Assembly (NCBI GenBank): GCA_900473185.1 | Contig: UCKU01000013.1 | Location: 186,001-250,000 of the forward strand | Direction: 5' to 3' | Source: Hyphomicrobiales bacterium | Lineage (GTDB): Bacteria; Pseudomonadota; Alphaproteobacteria; Rhizobiales; Rhizobiaceae | Length of the DNA stretch: 64,000 bases | Shown: one piece after another, positions 26,058-35,241 of the stretch | Layout: the number at the start of each line of letters is the position of its first letter | Position numbering within the stretch: the stretch's first letter is position 1 | Translations under genes and position numbers: made by a program | Notes under the pieces: generated by a model | Told to the model about the DNA's origin: nothing | What the model saw: the letters and a program-made list of their open reading frames with translations, nothing else | The model's database searches: none

Positions 26058-27101
26058 ATGACCAAAGTCCGTGCGCTGGTACTGGAGCGCCAGCATGAGC
26101 TTGCGCTTCGCGATATCGATCTGCCTTTGGAGACAGGCCCCGGGCAGGTGAAGATCAAGATCCATACCGTGGGTGTCTGCGGCTCCGATGTGCATTATTA
26201 CACGCATGGCAAGATCGGGCCCTTCATCGTCAACGAGCCGATGGTGCTCGGCCATGAGGCGGCAGGCACTGTGGTCGAGGTCGGCGCCGGTGTGACGCAT
26301 CTGAAGGTCGGCGATCGCGTCTGCATGGAACCCGGCATTCCCGATCCCAATTCCAAGGCAAGCCGGCTCGGCCTGTACAATGTCGATCCAGCCGTCACCT
26401 TCTGGGCGACGCCGCCGATCCACGGCGTCCTGACACCTGAGGTCGTGCACCCTGCCAATTATACGTTCAAGCTGCCGGACAATGTCAGTTTCGCCGAAGG
26501 CGCGATGGTCGAGCCCTTCGCGGTCGGAATGCAGGCAGCCACCAAGGCGAAGATTGCACCCGGCGACACTGCGGTCGTCCTCGGCGCCGGCCCGATCGGC
26601 ACCATGGTCGCGATTGCCGCCCTTGCCGGTGGCTGCGCCCGCGCGATCGTTGCCGACCTCGCCCAGCCGAAGCTCGATATTGCTGCGCAGTACCAGGGCG
26701 TTATTCCAGTCAATATCCGCGAAAAAAATCTCGCCGAGGAAGTCAGCCGGCTGACCGATGGCTGGGGTGCGGATGTGGTCTTCGAATGCTCGGGCTCGCC
26801 GAAAGCCTGGGAGACGATCATGGCTTTGCCGCGCCCGGGCGGCGTCATCGTCGCCGTCGGCCTGCCGGTCAATCCAGTCGGCTTCGACGTCTCGACGGCC
26901 TCCACCAAGGAAATCCGCATCGAAACGGTGTTCCGCTACGCCCATCAGTATGAGCGTTCGATCGCCCTTCTCGGATCGGGTCGTGTCGACCTGAAGCCGC
27001 TGATATCGGAGACTTTCACCTTCGAGGATTCGATCAAGGCCTTTAACCGTGCGGTCGAGGCACGTCCGACGGACGTTAAGCTTCAGATCCTCATGGACTA
27101 A
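26058..27101 (+). CDS. Zinc-type polyol dehydrogenase (xylitol/sorbitol dehydrogenase-like)
   Basis: A 347-residue medium-chain dehydrogenase that should oxidise a polyol such as xylitol to the ketose with NAD+. Catalytic-zinc residues are Cys40 region ([11 protein letters not shown]), His-Glu in VLGHEAAG, and a Glu near residue 150 (MVEPFAVG). The Rossmann motif is [10 protein letters not shown]. The structural-zinc lobe, normally four Cys, is replaced by [18 protein letters not shown] and holds no Cys at those places. Monocistronic; DedA converges on it. Assignment to the family is firm; exact polyol is not. Confidence 0.9.
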   Translation: MTKVRALVLERQHELALRDIDLPLETGPGQVKIKIHTVGVCGSDVHYYTHGKIGPFIVNEPMVLGHEAAGTVVEVGAGVTHLKVGDRVCMEPGIPDPNSKASRLGLYNVDPAVTFWATPPIHGVLTPEVVHPANYTFKLPDNVSFAEGAMVEPFAVGMQAATKAKIAPGDTAVVLGAGPIGTMVAIAALAGGCARAIVADLAQPKLDIAAQYQGVIPVNIREKNLAEEVSRLTDGWGADVVFECSGSPKAWETIMALPRPGGVIVAVGLPVNPVGFDVSTASTKEIRIETVFRYAHQYERSIALLGSGRVDLKPLISETFTFEDSIKAFNRAVEARPTDVKLQILMD

Positions 27102-27107
27102 GGCCCT

Positions 27108-27677
27108 TTAAGGGTACTTGATCCCAACTTTCCTCTTGCGAAGCACCAGCGCCGCGCCCGCGATGAGGGTCGCGGCGCCGAGTGCGATCAGCAGATGATG
27201 ATGTAGCGGCAGGCGACCGAATATCTGGTGAATCCCGTGCCCAAAGGCATAGCCGAGTGCCGTGAAGAGCTGGCCCCAGATGAGTGCTGCCAGAAGGTTG
27301 AGCACGAGGAACCTCTGCGTCGATATATGCGTCGTGCCGATGACGATCGGGCTGATCGTCCGCAATCCCACCAGAAAGCGGAACGCAAAAATGAAGCCGG
27401 TCGGATATTTTTCCAGAAGTTGCGTGACCCGTGCGAGCGCCGGCGTTTCCATCACGCGGCGAACGAAACTCCATTGGGCGGCATAGCGGCCGGCAAAGAA
27501 CCACATCTGATCTCCGGCGAATGATCCCGCCGAGGCGGCCATTGAGGCGGCCCAATAGGTCAGAAGGTCGCGATGCGCGATAACGCCGCCGAGAAAGGCG
27601 GCAGTTTCACCCTCAAAGGCGGTGCCGAGAAAGATCGCCGGAAGGCCGTAATTTTCGATCAACAGTTCGATATTCAA
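27108..27677 (-). CDS. DedA-family membrane protein
   Basis: A 189-residue protein of the DedA/SNARE-associated family (PF09335). It has a re-entrant N-terminal region (NYGLPAIFLGTAFEGETAAFLGG), the loop GSFAGDQMWFFAGRYAA, and the conserved FRFLVGLRTISPIVIGTTHISTQ, broken here at residue ~113-133, followed by two or three helices. Some relatives translocate lipid carriers or phospholipids across the membrane and affect proton-motive force. It follows the oxidoreductase gene by 33 bases and is probably in the same operon. Confidence 0.9.
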   Translation of the reverse strand: MNIELLIENYGLPAIFLGTAFEGETAAFLGGVIAHRDLLTYWAASMAASAGSFAGDQMWFFAGRYAAQWSFVRRVMETPALARVTQLLEKYPTGFIFAFRFLVGLRTISPIVIGTTHISTQRFLVLNLLAALIWGQLFTALGYAFGHGIHQIFGRLPLHHHLLIALGAATLIAGAALVLRKRKVGIKYP

Positions 27678-27710
27678 TGACCGGTCTCCGGCTGATTGCG
27701 ATCTTCGGGA

Positions 27711-29072
27711 TCAGATCGCCTTCAAATCACCCAGCAGCGTCGGGATCAATTCCGAAACGGTCGGATGTATCGGCACGGACCACCGCAGCACTGGATAGGT
27801 CGTGCCGGCATTCATGGCATCGATGAAGCCGTGGATTGCCTCGTCGCCCTCGATGCCGAGAATGGCTGCACCCAGGATTTCCTTGGTCTCGGCATCTGCG
27901 ACCACCTTCATGAAGCCCTTGGTTTCACCGCGCTCATTGGCGCGGCCGACCCGGCTCATCGGGCGGGTCGAGACCATGATCTTGCGGCCTGAGGCGCGTG
28001 CCTGCTTTTCCGTCATGCCGACGCGGCCGAGCGGCGGATCGATATAGAGGGCATAAGCCAGAATGCGACTTGAAACCTTGCGATCGCCACCGTCGAGCAG
28101 ATTGGCGGCGGCGATCTCGAAGTCATTGTAAGACGTATGGGTGAAGGCGCCGTGGCCGTTGCAGTCCCCGAGCGCCCAGATGCCCTCGACATTGGTGGCC
28201 AGCCGGTCGTCGACGGTGATGAAGCCGCGCTTATCGGTGGCCACACGCGCGGCATCGAGGCCGAGATCGTCGGTATTCGGCGTCCGGCCGGTGGCGACAA
28301 GCACGTGGCTTGCCTCGATCGTTTCGGAGTCGAACGTGACAGTTGCACCACCGGCGCCCTTGGCGAAGCGGATGTCCTTGACGTCGGTATGGATCTTTAC
28401 GCCCTCGGATCTCAAGATATCGGCGATCGCATCGGAAATATCCTCGTCCTCGCGGGAGGCGAGTTTTGGGCCGCGCTCGATCACCGTCACTTCTGCCCCG
28501 AAACGTCGGTACATTTGTGCAAATTCCAAGCCGATATAGCTGCCGCCGATAATGGCGAGATGCTTCGGCAGGATGTCGAGATGGATGATGCCGGTGCTGG
28601 TCAGATAGTCGATATCGGCAAGACCCGGCATATCGGGGATGACAGGGCGGGCGCCGACATTGAGGAAGATCTTCGGTGCTGTCAGCGTGTCGCCGTTGAC
28701 GACGACTTCTTTCGGGCCTGTGAAGCGGGCATGGCCGTAGATGACTGTCATAGTCTTCATGCCACCGAACCAGCCGCTCAAACCGTTACGCGCATCCATG
28801 ATGATCGTTTCTGCGCGATGGCGCACGGTCTTCATGTCGATTGCGATTTCGCCCGGGATCTGCACGCCGTAATCGGTGCCACGCCGCGCCACATGGGCAG
28901 CGCGGGCGCTTGCTACCAGTGTCTTCGTCGGCATGCAGCCTGCATTGACGCAGGTGCCGCCGAGGAACTTGCGCTCGATCAGCGCCACCTTCATGCCCGT
29001 TTCCGCCATGCGGGCGGCGAGGAATGGGCCGGCCTGGCCGGCGCCGATGACGATTGCGTCGAAGCTCTTCAT
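27711..29072 (-). CDS. FAD-containing pyridine nucleotide-disulfide oxidoreductase (mercuric reductase-like)
   Basis: A 453-residue class I flavoprotein. FAD-binding VIGAGQAGPFLA opens the protein, the redox-active CxxxxC is in GGTCVNAGCMPTK (~41-46), the NAD(P) Rossmann motif is IIGGSYIGLEFA, the second FAD motif is WALGDCNG, and the C-terminal dimer domain supplies the His-Pro pair (VPIHPTVSE). It lacks the N-terminal metal-binding domain and C-terminal Cys pair of true MerA, so the substrate is unknown. The start at 29072 overlaps the DUF4126 stop (ATGA); the longer frame to 29273 is Arg-rich noise. Confidence 0.9.
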   Translation of the reverse strand: MKSFDAIVIGAGQAGPFLAARMAETGMKVALIERKFLGGTCVNAGCMPTKTLVASARAAHVARRGTDYGVQIPGEIAIDMKTVRHRAETIIMDARNGLSGWFGGMKTMTVIYGHARFTGPKEVVVNGDTLTAPKIFLNVGARPVIPDMPGLADIDYLTSTGIIHLDILPKHLAIIGGSYIGLEFAQMYRRFGAEVTVIERGPKLASREDEDISDAIADILRSEGVKIHTDVKDIRFAKGAGGATVTFDSETIEASHVLVATGRTPNTDDLGLDAARVATDKRGFITVDDRLATNVEGIWALGDCNGHGAFTHTSYNDFEIAAANLLDGGDRKVSSRILAYALYIDPPLGRVGMTEKQARASGRKIMVSTRPMSRVGRANERGETKGFMKVVADAETKEILGAAILGIEGDEAIHGFIDAMNAGTTYPVLRWSVPIHPTVSELIPTLLGDLKAI

Positions 29073-29530
29073 CAGACTGCCCACGCGATGATAATGGCGC
29101 CGATGACAGCAACGGCATCCTCGATCAGGGCCGCCGGACGATCCTGGCCGAAGGAGGCTGCGAGCTTGCCGCGGGCGGCTGCACCGCCGAGCGTGCCGAT
29201 GACCGCGCCGATGACGCCGGCGATCAGGCCGGCGAAGAGCAGGCTGCTTGCGGCGCCGATGACGGCACCGCACAGCGCGCCAACGATGATGCGGGTGGCG
29301 AACTGGATCGGCACCTTGCGCGAGGGGGTGGAGGGCAACTGGTCGGTGATGAGCTCAATGATGGCAAGCGCCGTGAAGATCCATGGCGTCCACTGGTAGC
29401 CCATGAAGGCAAGCGGCGTCTGAGAGATATCGAACCAGCCGAGTGCCGCGCCCCAGGCGATGGCGGCAGGTGCGGTCATGGCGCGAAGACCGGCAATGAC
29501 ACCGATCAGAAGTGCGAGCAGCAGAAACAT
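29072..29530 (-). CDS. DUF4126 family membrane protein
   Basis: A 152-residue protein with about four hydrophobic helices, matching DUF4126: LLLALLIGVIAGLRAMTAPAA split at the start, then ELITDQLPSTPSRKVP and a glycine-rich helix GALCGAVIGAASSLLFAGLI. Function of the family is unknown. The ATG at 29530 has GGGGA nine bases upstream; an ATG-less extension to 29572 is not supported. Translationally coupled to the oxidoreductase, which suggests a shared task. Confidence 0.8.
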   Translation of the reverse strand: MFLLLALLIGVIAGLRAMTAPAAIAWGAALGWFDISQTPLAFMGYQWTPWIFTALAIIELITDQLPSTPSRKVPIQFATRIIVGALCGAVIGAASSLLFAGLIAGVIGAVIGTLGGAAARGKLAASFGQDRPAALIEDAVAVIGAIIIAWAV

Positions 29531-29626
29531 ATGCAAATCCCCTTTGCACCGCCGGCCTCTCTGCCGCGGCAAGGGGAGGTTTGCACATTGTTGTCAAGGT
29601 TGCAATTCGCCTCGCGCACGACTGAA

Positions 29627-30814
29627 TTAGTTGGAGAAGGCGGCAATGCCTGTGATCGCGCGGCCGAGAATAAGCGCATGAATGTCATGCGTTCCCTCGT
29701 AGGTGTTGACCACTTCGAGATTGACGAGGTGGCGAGCGACGCCGAACTCGTCGGAAATGCCATTGCCGCCCAGCATGTCGCGGGCTGCACGGGCAATCTC
29801 CAGTGCCTTGCCGCAGGAATTGCGCTTGAGGATCGACGTCAGTTCGACGGGCGGATGACCTTCTTCCTTCATGCGTCCAAGACGCAAACATCCCTGAAGC
29901 CCGAGCGAGATTTCGGTTGCCATATCGGCGAGCTTCTTCTGGATGAGCTGGTTGGCGGCGAGCGGCCGGCCGAACTGCTGACGGTCCAGCGTATATTGCC
30001 GGGCTGTCGCATAACAGGCTTCAGCTGCACCCAACGCGCCCCAGGCGATGCCGAAGCGAGCGGAGTTGAGGCAGGTGAAAGGTCCTTTGAGGCCGCTGAC
30101 GTCGGGTAGCAGATTCTCTTCCGGCACGAAGACATTGTCCATGACGACTTCGCCTGTGATCGAGGCACGCAGCCCAACCTTGCCCTGGATCTTCGGGGCT
30201 GAGAGACCCTTCCAGCCCTTTTCCAGGATGAAACCGCGGATGAGGCCATCCTCGGTCTTTGCCCAGACGACGAAGACATCGGCAATCGGCGCGTTCGAGA
30301 TCCAGGTCTTGGAGCCGGTCAGGCTATAGCCGCCGTCGACCTTCTTTGCCCGCGTCGCCATGGAGCCCGGATCAGAGCCGTGATTGGGCTCGGTCAGGCC
30401 AAAGCAGCCGATCCATTCGCCGGTCGCAAGCTTCGGCAGGTACTTCTTCTTCTGTTCTTCCGAGCCGAAGGCGTCGATCGGCACCATGACAAGCGAGGAC
30501 TGCACGCTCATCATCGAACGGTAACCGCTGTCGACCCGCTCCACTTCGCGGGCGATCAGGCCGTAAGCGACGTAGCCGAGGCCAGCGCCGCCATATTCCG
30601 GATCGATCGTCGGGCCGAGAAGGCCGAGTTCGCCCATCTCCCGGAATATTTCCGGATCGGTCTTCTCATGGCGGAAGGCTTCGAGGACACGAGGGGCAAG
30701 CTTTTCCTGTGCATAGGCATGAGCGGTTTCCTGCACCATGCGCTCCTCGTCGGTCAGTTGCTCCACCAGCCGGAAGGGATCGGCCCAGTCGAAAACCTCG
30801 TGCGTGTGCTGCAT
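29627..30814 (-). CDS. gcdH: Glutaryl-CoA dehydrogenase (acyl-CoA dehydrogenase family)
   Basis: A 395-residue flavoprotein converting glutaryl-CoA to crotonyl-CoA and CO2 in lysine, hydroxylysine and tryptophan breakdown. The catalytic Glu is in [20 protein letters not shown], a C-terminus typical of GcdH rather than other acyl-CoA dehydrogenases; FAD contacts are in [14 protein letters not shown] and [11 protein letters not shown] at 30814 has AGGAG at eight bases; an in-frame GTG at 30832 has none. It is monocistronic, with the cupin gene divergent. Confidence 0.9.
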   Translation of the reverse strand: MQHTHEVFDWADPFRLVEQLTDEERMVQETAHAYAQEKLAPRVLEAFRHEKTDPEIFREMGELGLLGPTIDPEYGGAGLGYVAYGLIAREVERVDSGYRSMMSVQSSLVMVPIDAFGSEEQKKKYLPKLATGEWIGCFGLTEPNHGSDPGSMATRAKKVDGGYSLTGSKTWISNAPIADVFVVWAKTEDGLIRGFILEKGWKGLSAPKIQGKVGLRASITGEVVMDNVFVPEENLLPDVSGLKGPFTCLNSARFGIAWGALGAAEACYATARQYTLDRQQFGRPLAANQLIQKKLADMATEISLGLQGCLRLGRMKEEGHPPVELTSILKRNSCGKALEIARAARDMLGGNGISDEFGVARHLVNLEVVNTYEGTHDIHALILGRAITGIAAFSN

Positions 30815-30997
30815 GTCCAGTCTCCTCACCACTGTTTAGGACCATTCTAAAGGCATGCCTGATTTAAGGTCGCATAGACCCGCCCGTTTGCGGCGTCAAC
30901 AAGGCGTTCATCGCGCCAAAGATACAGAACCCATCTTTTCAACTGGCGGCCGGTGCGCCAGTTTGCGCGCGACAGATTCTAGAAGGAGGAGGCAGAC

Positions 30998-31336
30998 ATG
31001 TCATCGAGCGATCTTTTCGTATCGGCGGAAGGTGCCGACTGGGTAAACCCCGAGCCGGGTGTGACCCGCCGGATCATGACCTATCTGCCTGAGATGATGA
31101 TGGTGGAAGTGGCTTTCGAGGCAGGCGCCGTGGGTGCTGCCCATTTCCACCCTCACATACAGGCGAGCTATGTCGCCGAAGGCAGCTTCGAAGTGACGAT
31201 CGACGGCCGCACTGAAGTCTTGAAGCAGGGCGGCAGCTTCATCGTGCCGCCCAATCTGGTCCACGGTGTCAAGGCGCTGGAAAAGGGTCGCCTGATCGAC
31301 ACCTTCACCCCGCATCGCGCCGAATTCCTGAAATAG
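30998..31336 (+). CDS. Cupin domain protein
   Basis: A 112-residue single cupin barrel. Motif 1 is AAHFHPHIQASYVAEGSFE (His, His, Gln and Glu as metal ligands; Gln replaces the usual third His position pattern), motif 2 is GSFIVPPNLVHGV. AAGGAGGAGG precedes the ATG. Small cupins of this sort bind a metal and may be sugar or pectin-derivative binding (KdgF-like) or regulatory. Its stop abuts the convergent LysR gene. Function not assigned. Confidence 0.85.
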   Translation: MSSSDLFVSAEGADWVNPEPGVTRRIMTYLPEMMMVEVAFEAGAVGAAHFHPHIQASYVAEGSFEVTIDGRTEVLKQGGSFIVPPNLVHGVKALEKGRLIDTFTPHRAEFLK

Positions 31337-32281
31337 TCACATCTCTGCCTTCACCTTTCGCCCTGTGCCTATATAGGGCGGGATGAAACAGGCGTCTTCG
31401 CTGCGTGCCGTTTCCCTCAAGAAGTCGATGACGGCGCGCACACGTGGCGCCTGCTTCAAATCCCTGTGGCAGGTGATCCAGTAGTGCCGCTTGAGGTCGA
31501 TCTCGTTGGGCAGCACGCGCACCAGTTCGGGATAACGGCAGGCGAAGAAATAGGGCAGGATGCCGAGACCAAGGCCGTTTCTGGTGGCCGTCAACTGCGC
31601 GAAGATGCTGGAACTCTGGAATTGCGGCTTGATGCGCGGATGCACGTCGCCGAGATAATCGAGCCCAGGTGCGAAGATCATTTCCTCGATATAGCTGATG
31701 AAGGGGTGGTTCAGCAGGTCATCACGCGTGCTGATGGGTGCCGCGCGGGCGAGATAGTCGCGCGAGGCGTAGACCTGCAGATGATAGTCCGTCAGCTTTT
31801 CCGCAAAGTAGGGGCCTCCCTTGGGCTCATCGAGGACGACGGAAATATCGGCCTCCTTGCGGGAGAGCGACATGATCTGCTGGATGGTGACGAGTTCCAG
31901 TGCCAGATGCGGATGGCGGGCGGCAAATTGCGGAAGGACGGTCGCAAAGAAGAAATTAGCGAAACCTTCGGGAGCGCTGAGGCGCACAAGGCCGCGCTGG
32001 CTTAGCGAGCCATCGGCGAGATCGGCCCGCAGCCGTTCCGTTTCCTGTTCCATCTTCTCGGCGGTCTCGACAAAGCGCGTGCCCATGGCGGTCAGCACGT
32101 AACCGCGCGGATTGCGCTCGAAGAGCTTCACCTTCAGTGCGAATTCCAGCCGGTCGATACGCCGCGACACGGTCGCATGGCTTGAGCGCAGCTGCCGGGC
32201 GGCCGTCGAAAGCTGGCCGGTGCGGGCAACGGCTAGAAAAAACTGCAGGTCGTCCCAAGTAAACTGCGAAGCATGGCTCAT
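31337..32281 (-). CDS. LysR-family transcriptional regulator
   Basis: A 314-residue regulator. Residues ~8-67 are the winged helix (FFLAVARTGQLSTAARQLRSS, split at 14-34; then SHATVSRRIDRLE), and ~92-300 the periplasmic-binding-like effector domain. It is divergent from the ABC transporter at 32534, with a dyad between them, so it may regulate that operon. It could instead regulate gcdH or itself. Confidence 0.9.
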   Translation of the reverse strand: MSHASQFTWDDLQFFLAVARTGQLSTAARQLRSSHATVSRRIDRLEFALKVKLFERNPRGYVLTAMGTRFVETAEKMEQETERLRADLADGSLSQRGLVRLSAPEGFANFFFATVLPQFAARHPHLALELVTIQQIMSLSRKEADISVVLDEPKGGPYFAEKLTDYHLQVYASRDYLARAAPISTRDDLLNHPFISYIEEMIFAPGLDYLGDVHPRIKPQFQSSSIFAQLTATRNGLGLGILPYFFACRYPELVRVLPNEIDLKRHYWITCHRDLKQAPRVRAVIDFLRETARSEDACFIPPYIGTGRKVKAEM

Positions 32282-32370
32282 CGGCGTCGCCCATCCGTCT
32301 ACGTCTTTGGTCTAATGCCGCCCGGCAAAGAGAGCGCTGTGACTGTTGCCAGAGCACCATTATGACGAGT

Positions 32371-32390
32371 TCTGTTCAAAAACGAACAGA
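32371..32390. promoter_or_regulatory. Dyad between LysR gene and transporter operon
   Basis: TCTGTTC-AAAAAC-GAACAGA is a perfect 7-bp inverted repeat, 90 bases from the LysR start and 144 from the binding-protein start. An extra half-site GAACAGAT lies at 32493-32500, just before the operon. LysR regulators usually use a T-N11-A core, which this does not clearly show, so the binding factor is open. Confidence 0.5.
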
Positions 32391-32533
32391 TACTGTTTGG
32401 AATTAGATGTAAACCGCCAGTTGCCTCATGGAGGAAATTCCGTGATCGTAAGGGTGGAGCGGCTGCTTTGAGGAGAGCGGGTCGCCAAATTTGAACAGAT
32501 TCGCGATCTGGCCAATCTCTGGGAGGAGAGACT

Positions 32534-33745
32534 ATGCGAAAGAATTTCATTGCGTCCGTTGCATTTTTGCTTGCAAGCAGCACCGCCGTCTTCGCTCAAA
32601 GTGCTGCCATTTCCGATGGTAAGGTCAAGATCGGCATTCTAAACGACCAGTCGGGCGTTTATGCCGACTTCGGTGGCAAGTCCTCTGTCGAGGCTGCCAA
32701 GATGGCCGTTGAGGACTTCGGCGGCAAGGTGCTCGACATGCCGGTCGAAATCGTCGATGCCGACCACCAGAACAAGCCTGATATCGCCTCCAACATTGCC
32801 CGCCAGTGGTATGACACCGAACAGGTCGATGCCATCATGGAGCTGACGACCTCTTCCGTGGCGCTTGCTGTGCAGGCCATCGCCAAGGAAAAGAAGAAGA
32901 TCGATATCGTTACCGGTGCTGCGACAACGGATCTCACCGGCAAGGCTTGCTCGCCTTATGGCTTCCATTGGGCTTACGACACCCATGCGCTCGCCGTCGG
33001 CACCGGCGGCGCACTGGTCAAGCAGGGCGGCGACAGCTGGTTCTTCCTGACGGCAGACTATGCCTTCGGCTATTCGCTGGAACAGCAGACCAGCGATTAC
33101 GTCAAGGCGAGCGGCGGCACGGTCGTTGGTGCGGTGCGTCATCCGCTATCGACGCAGGACTTCTCGTCCTTCCTGCTGCAGGCGCAATCATCCGGCGCCA
33201 AGGTCATCGGCCTTGCCAATGCCGGCCTCGATACCTCGAACGCCATCAAGCAGGCCGCTGAATTCGGCATCACGCAGGGCGGCCAGCATCTGGCGGCGCT
33301 GCTCTTCACGCTTGCCGAAGTTCACGGTCTCGGCCTTGAGGCGGCGCAGGGCCTGACGCTGACGGAAGGCTATTACTGGAACCGCGACGACGAAAGTCGC
33401 GCCTTCGCAAGGAAGTTCTTCGCCCGCACCGGCAAGATGCCGAACATGATCCATACCGGCACCTATTCGGCGGTGACGCAATATCTGAAGGCCGTGCAGA
33501 AGGCCGGCACCGACGAGACGGAAGCTGTCGCCAAGCTGCTGCATGAAATGCCGGTTGATGACGTCTTCGGGCGCGGCGGCACGGTCGGCGCCAATGGCCG
33601 CATGATCCACGACATGTACCTGCTGCAGGTCAAGAAGCCTTCCGAAAGCAAGGAGCCGTGGGATTACTTCAACGTACTCGCCACCATTCCCGGCAAGGAA
33701 GCCTATATCGATCCCGCCAAGAGCGGCTGCGATCTGGTGAAGTAA
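32534..33745 (+). CDS. Branched-chain amino acid-type ABC binding protein
   Basis: A 403-residue periplasmic receptor of the LivJ-like Leu/Ile/Val family (Peripla_BP_6). The signal peptide ends at VFA (~22). The conserved start KVKIGILNDQSGVYADFGGK and the ALFTLAEVHGLGLEAAQGL region fit the subgroup that binds amides, urea, aromatic or short organic acids rather than only amino acids. GGAGG precedes the ATG. It heads a transporter operon ending in two oxidoreductases, which suggests a non-amino-acid substrate. Confidence 0.92.
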   Translation: MRKNFIASVAFLLASSTAVFAQSAAISDGKVKIGILNDQSGVYADFGGKSSVEAAKMAVEDFGGKVLDMPVEIVDADHQNKPDIASNIARQWYDTEQVDAIMELTTSSVALAVQAIAKEKKKIDIVTGAATTDLTGKACSPYGFHWAYDTHALAVGTGGALVKQGGDSWFFLTADYAFGYSLEQQTSDYVKASGGTVVGAVRHPLSTQDFSSFLLQAQSSGAKVIGLANAGLDTSNAIKQAAEFGITQGGQHLAALLFTLAEVHGLGLEAAQGLTLTEGYYWNRDDESRAFARKFFARTGKMPNMIHTGTYSAVTQYLKAVQKAGTDETEAVAKLLHEMPVDDVFGRGGTVGANGRMIHDMYLLQVKKPSESKEPWDYFNVLATIPGKEAYIDPAKSGCDLVK

Positions 33746-33750
33746 GCACG

Positions 33751-34536
33751 ATGGCGGTTTCCGCGATTGAAACTCAAGCCAAGCCGCGGGTGGTGCTTTC
33801 CGCCCGCGGCCTGCGCCGCGATTTCGGTGGCTTCACGGCCGTCAAGAATGTCGATCTCGATGTGCATGATGCAAGCGTGCATGCACTGATCGGGCCGAAC
33901 GGTGCCGGCAAGACGACGGTGTTCAACCTGCTCACCAAGTTCCTGCAGCCGACATCAGGCACCATCACGCTGATGGGCACCGACATCACCAGGACGCCGC
34001 CCGACCGGGTGGCGCGCATGGGCCTCGTCCGCTCCTTCCAGATATCAGCTGTCTTCCCGCATCTTTCCGTGCTCGACAATGTCAGGGTCGCCCTGCAGCG
34101 GCCGAACAATCTGTCCACGCAGTTCTGGCGGCCGCTTTCGGCGCTCGACAGCCTGAACGACCGGGCTGAGCAATTGCTTGCCAGTGTCGGGCTTTCCAAG
34201 GAGCGCGATCATATCGCCGCCGATCTCTCCTACGGGCGCAAGCGTGTGCTTGAAATTGCCACCACGCTGGCGCTCGATCCGAAAGTGCTGCTGCTCGACG
34301 AGCCGATGGCAGGCATGGGTCAAGAGGATGTCAGCGTCGTCTCCGCCATCATTCGCGATGTCGCCCGCGACCGGGCGGTGCTGATGGTCGAGCATAATCT
34401 CTCCGTCGTCGCCAATATCTGCCAGCATGTCACCGTGCTGCAGCGTGGCGAAATCCTCGCCGAGGGCGACTATGCGACCGTCAGCCAGGACGAACGCGTG
34501 CGGCAGGCCTATATGGGCACGGAGGGGCACCACTGA
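33751..34536 (+). CDS. ABC transporter ATP-binding protein (LivG type)
   Basis: A 261-residue ATPase with Walker A GPNGAGKTT, a modified signature LSYGRKRVLEIATTL (LSYG instead of LSGG, as usual for LivG), Walker B LLLDEPMAGMG and the switch His in MVEHNLSVV. The start at 33751 is five bases after the binding-protein stop; an in-frame ATG at 33658 lies inside that gene and gives an unrelated extension. One of the two ATPases of this importer. Confidence 0.93.
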   Translation: MAVSAIETQAKPRVVLSARGLRRDFGGFTAVKNVDLDVHDASVHALIGPNGAGKTTVFNLLTKFLQPTSGTITLMGTDITRTPPDRVARMGLVRSFQISAVFPHLSVLDNVRVALQRPNNLSTQFWRPLSALDSLNDRAEQLLASVGLSKERDHIAADLSYGRKRVLEIATTLALDPKVLLLDEPMAGMGQEDVSVVSAIIRDVARDRAVLMVEHNLSVVANICQHVTVLQRGEILAEGDYATVSQDERVRQAYMGTEGHH

Positions 34537-35237
34537 TGGCGCCGCTTCTCGAAGTTCAGGGTCTGAATGCCTGGTATGGCGAAAGCCATATCCTGCATGG
34601 GATCGACATGACGGTCAGCGAGGGCGAGATGATCACCATTCTCGGCCGCAATGGTGTTGGCAAGACGACGACTTTGCGCACCATCACCGGTATCGTGCGC
34701 TCCCGAAAGGGCAGGATTAGCTTTGCCGGCACGGATATGATGCAGGTGCCGCTGCATAAAACCGCGCATAAGGGTATCGGTTTCGTGCCGGAGGAGCGCG
34801 GCATCTTCGCGACGCTGACGGTTTCGGAAAATCTGATGCTGCCGCCTGTGGTGGCGCCCGGCGGCATGACACTCGATGAAATCTACGAGCTTTTTCCAAA
34901 CCTCTATGAGCGGCGCACGAGTTCCGGCACCAAGCTTTCGGGCGGTGAGCAGCAGATGCTGGCGATCGCCCGCATCCTGCGCACAGGCGTGCGCTTGCTG
35001 TTGCTTGATGAGCCGACCGAGGGGCTGGCGCCTGTTATCGTCCAGCGTATCGGCGAGGTTTTGAAGACGCTGAAGGAACGCGGCATGACCATCGTGCTCG
35101 TCGAGCAGAACTTTCGTTTTGCCAGCCGTATTGCCGATCGCTTCTATCTGATGGATCATGGCCAGATGGTCTCGGAATTCCCGGTCGGTGAACTGCCGCA
35201 GCGCATGGATACGCTGCATAAAGTTCTGGGAGTGTGA
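34536..35237 (+). CDS. ABC transporter ATP-binding protein (LivF type)
   Basis: A 233-residue ATPase with Walker A LGRNGVGKTTTLR, signature LSGGEQQMLAIARIL, Walker B LLLDEPTEGLAP and switch-like IVLVEQNFRFA (Gln-Asn in place of the His, the LivF norm). Its ATG overlaps the LivG stop (TGATG), so the two ATPases are made in a coupled way. Confidence 0.93.
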   Translation: MAPLLEVQGLNAWYGESHILHGIDMTVSEGEMITILGRNGVGKTTTLRTITGIVRSRKGRISFAGTDMMQVPLHKTAHKGIGFVPEERGIFATLTVSENLMLPPVVAPGGMTLDEIYELFPNLYERRTSSGTKLSGGEQQMLAIARILRTGVRLLLLDEPTEGLAPVIVQRIGEVLKTLKERGMTIVLVEQNFRFASRIADRFYLMDHGQMVSEFPVGELPQRMDTLHKVLGV

Positions 35238-35241
35238 CGCG

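Noticed and set aside
29073..29273. N-terminal extension of the disulfide oxidoreductase
   Set aside because: The extra ~67 residues are Arg-rich, lie inside the DUF4126 gene and precede a canonical FAD-binding start at 29072 that overlaps the upstream stop.
32369..32390. LexA (SOS) box upstream of the importer operon
   Set aside because: Rhizobial LexA sites follow GTTC-N7-GTTC; the GTTC words here are not spaced that way and none of the genes has an SOS role.
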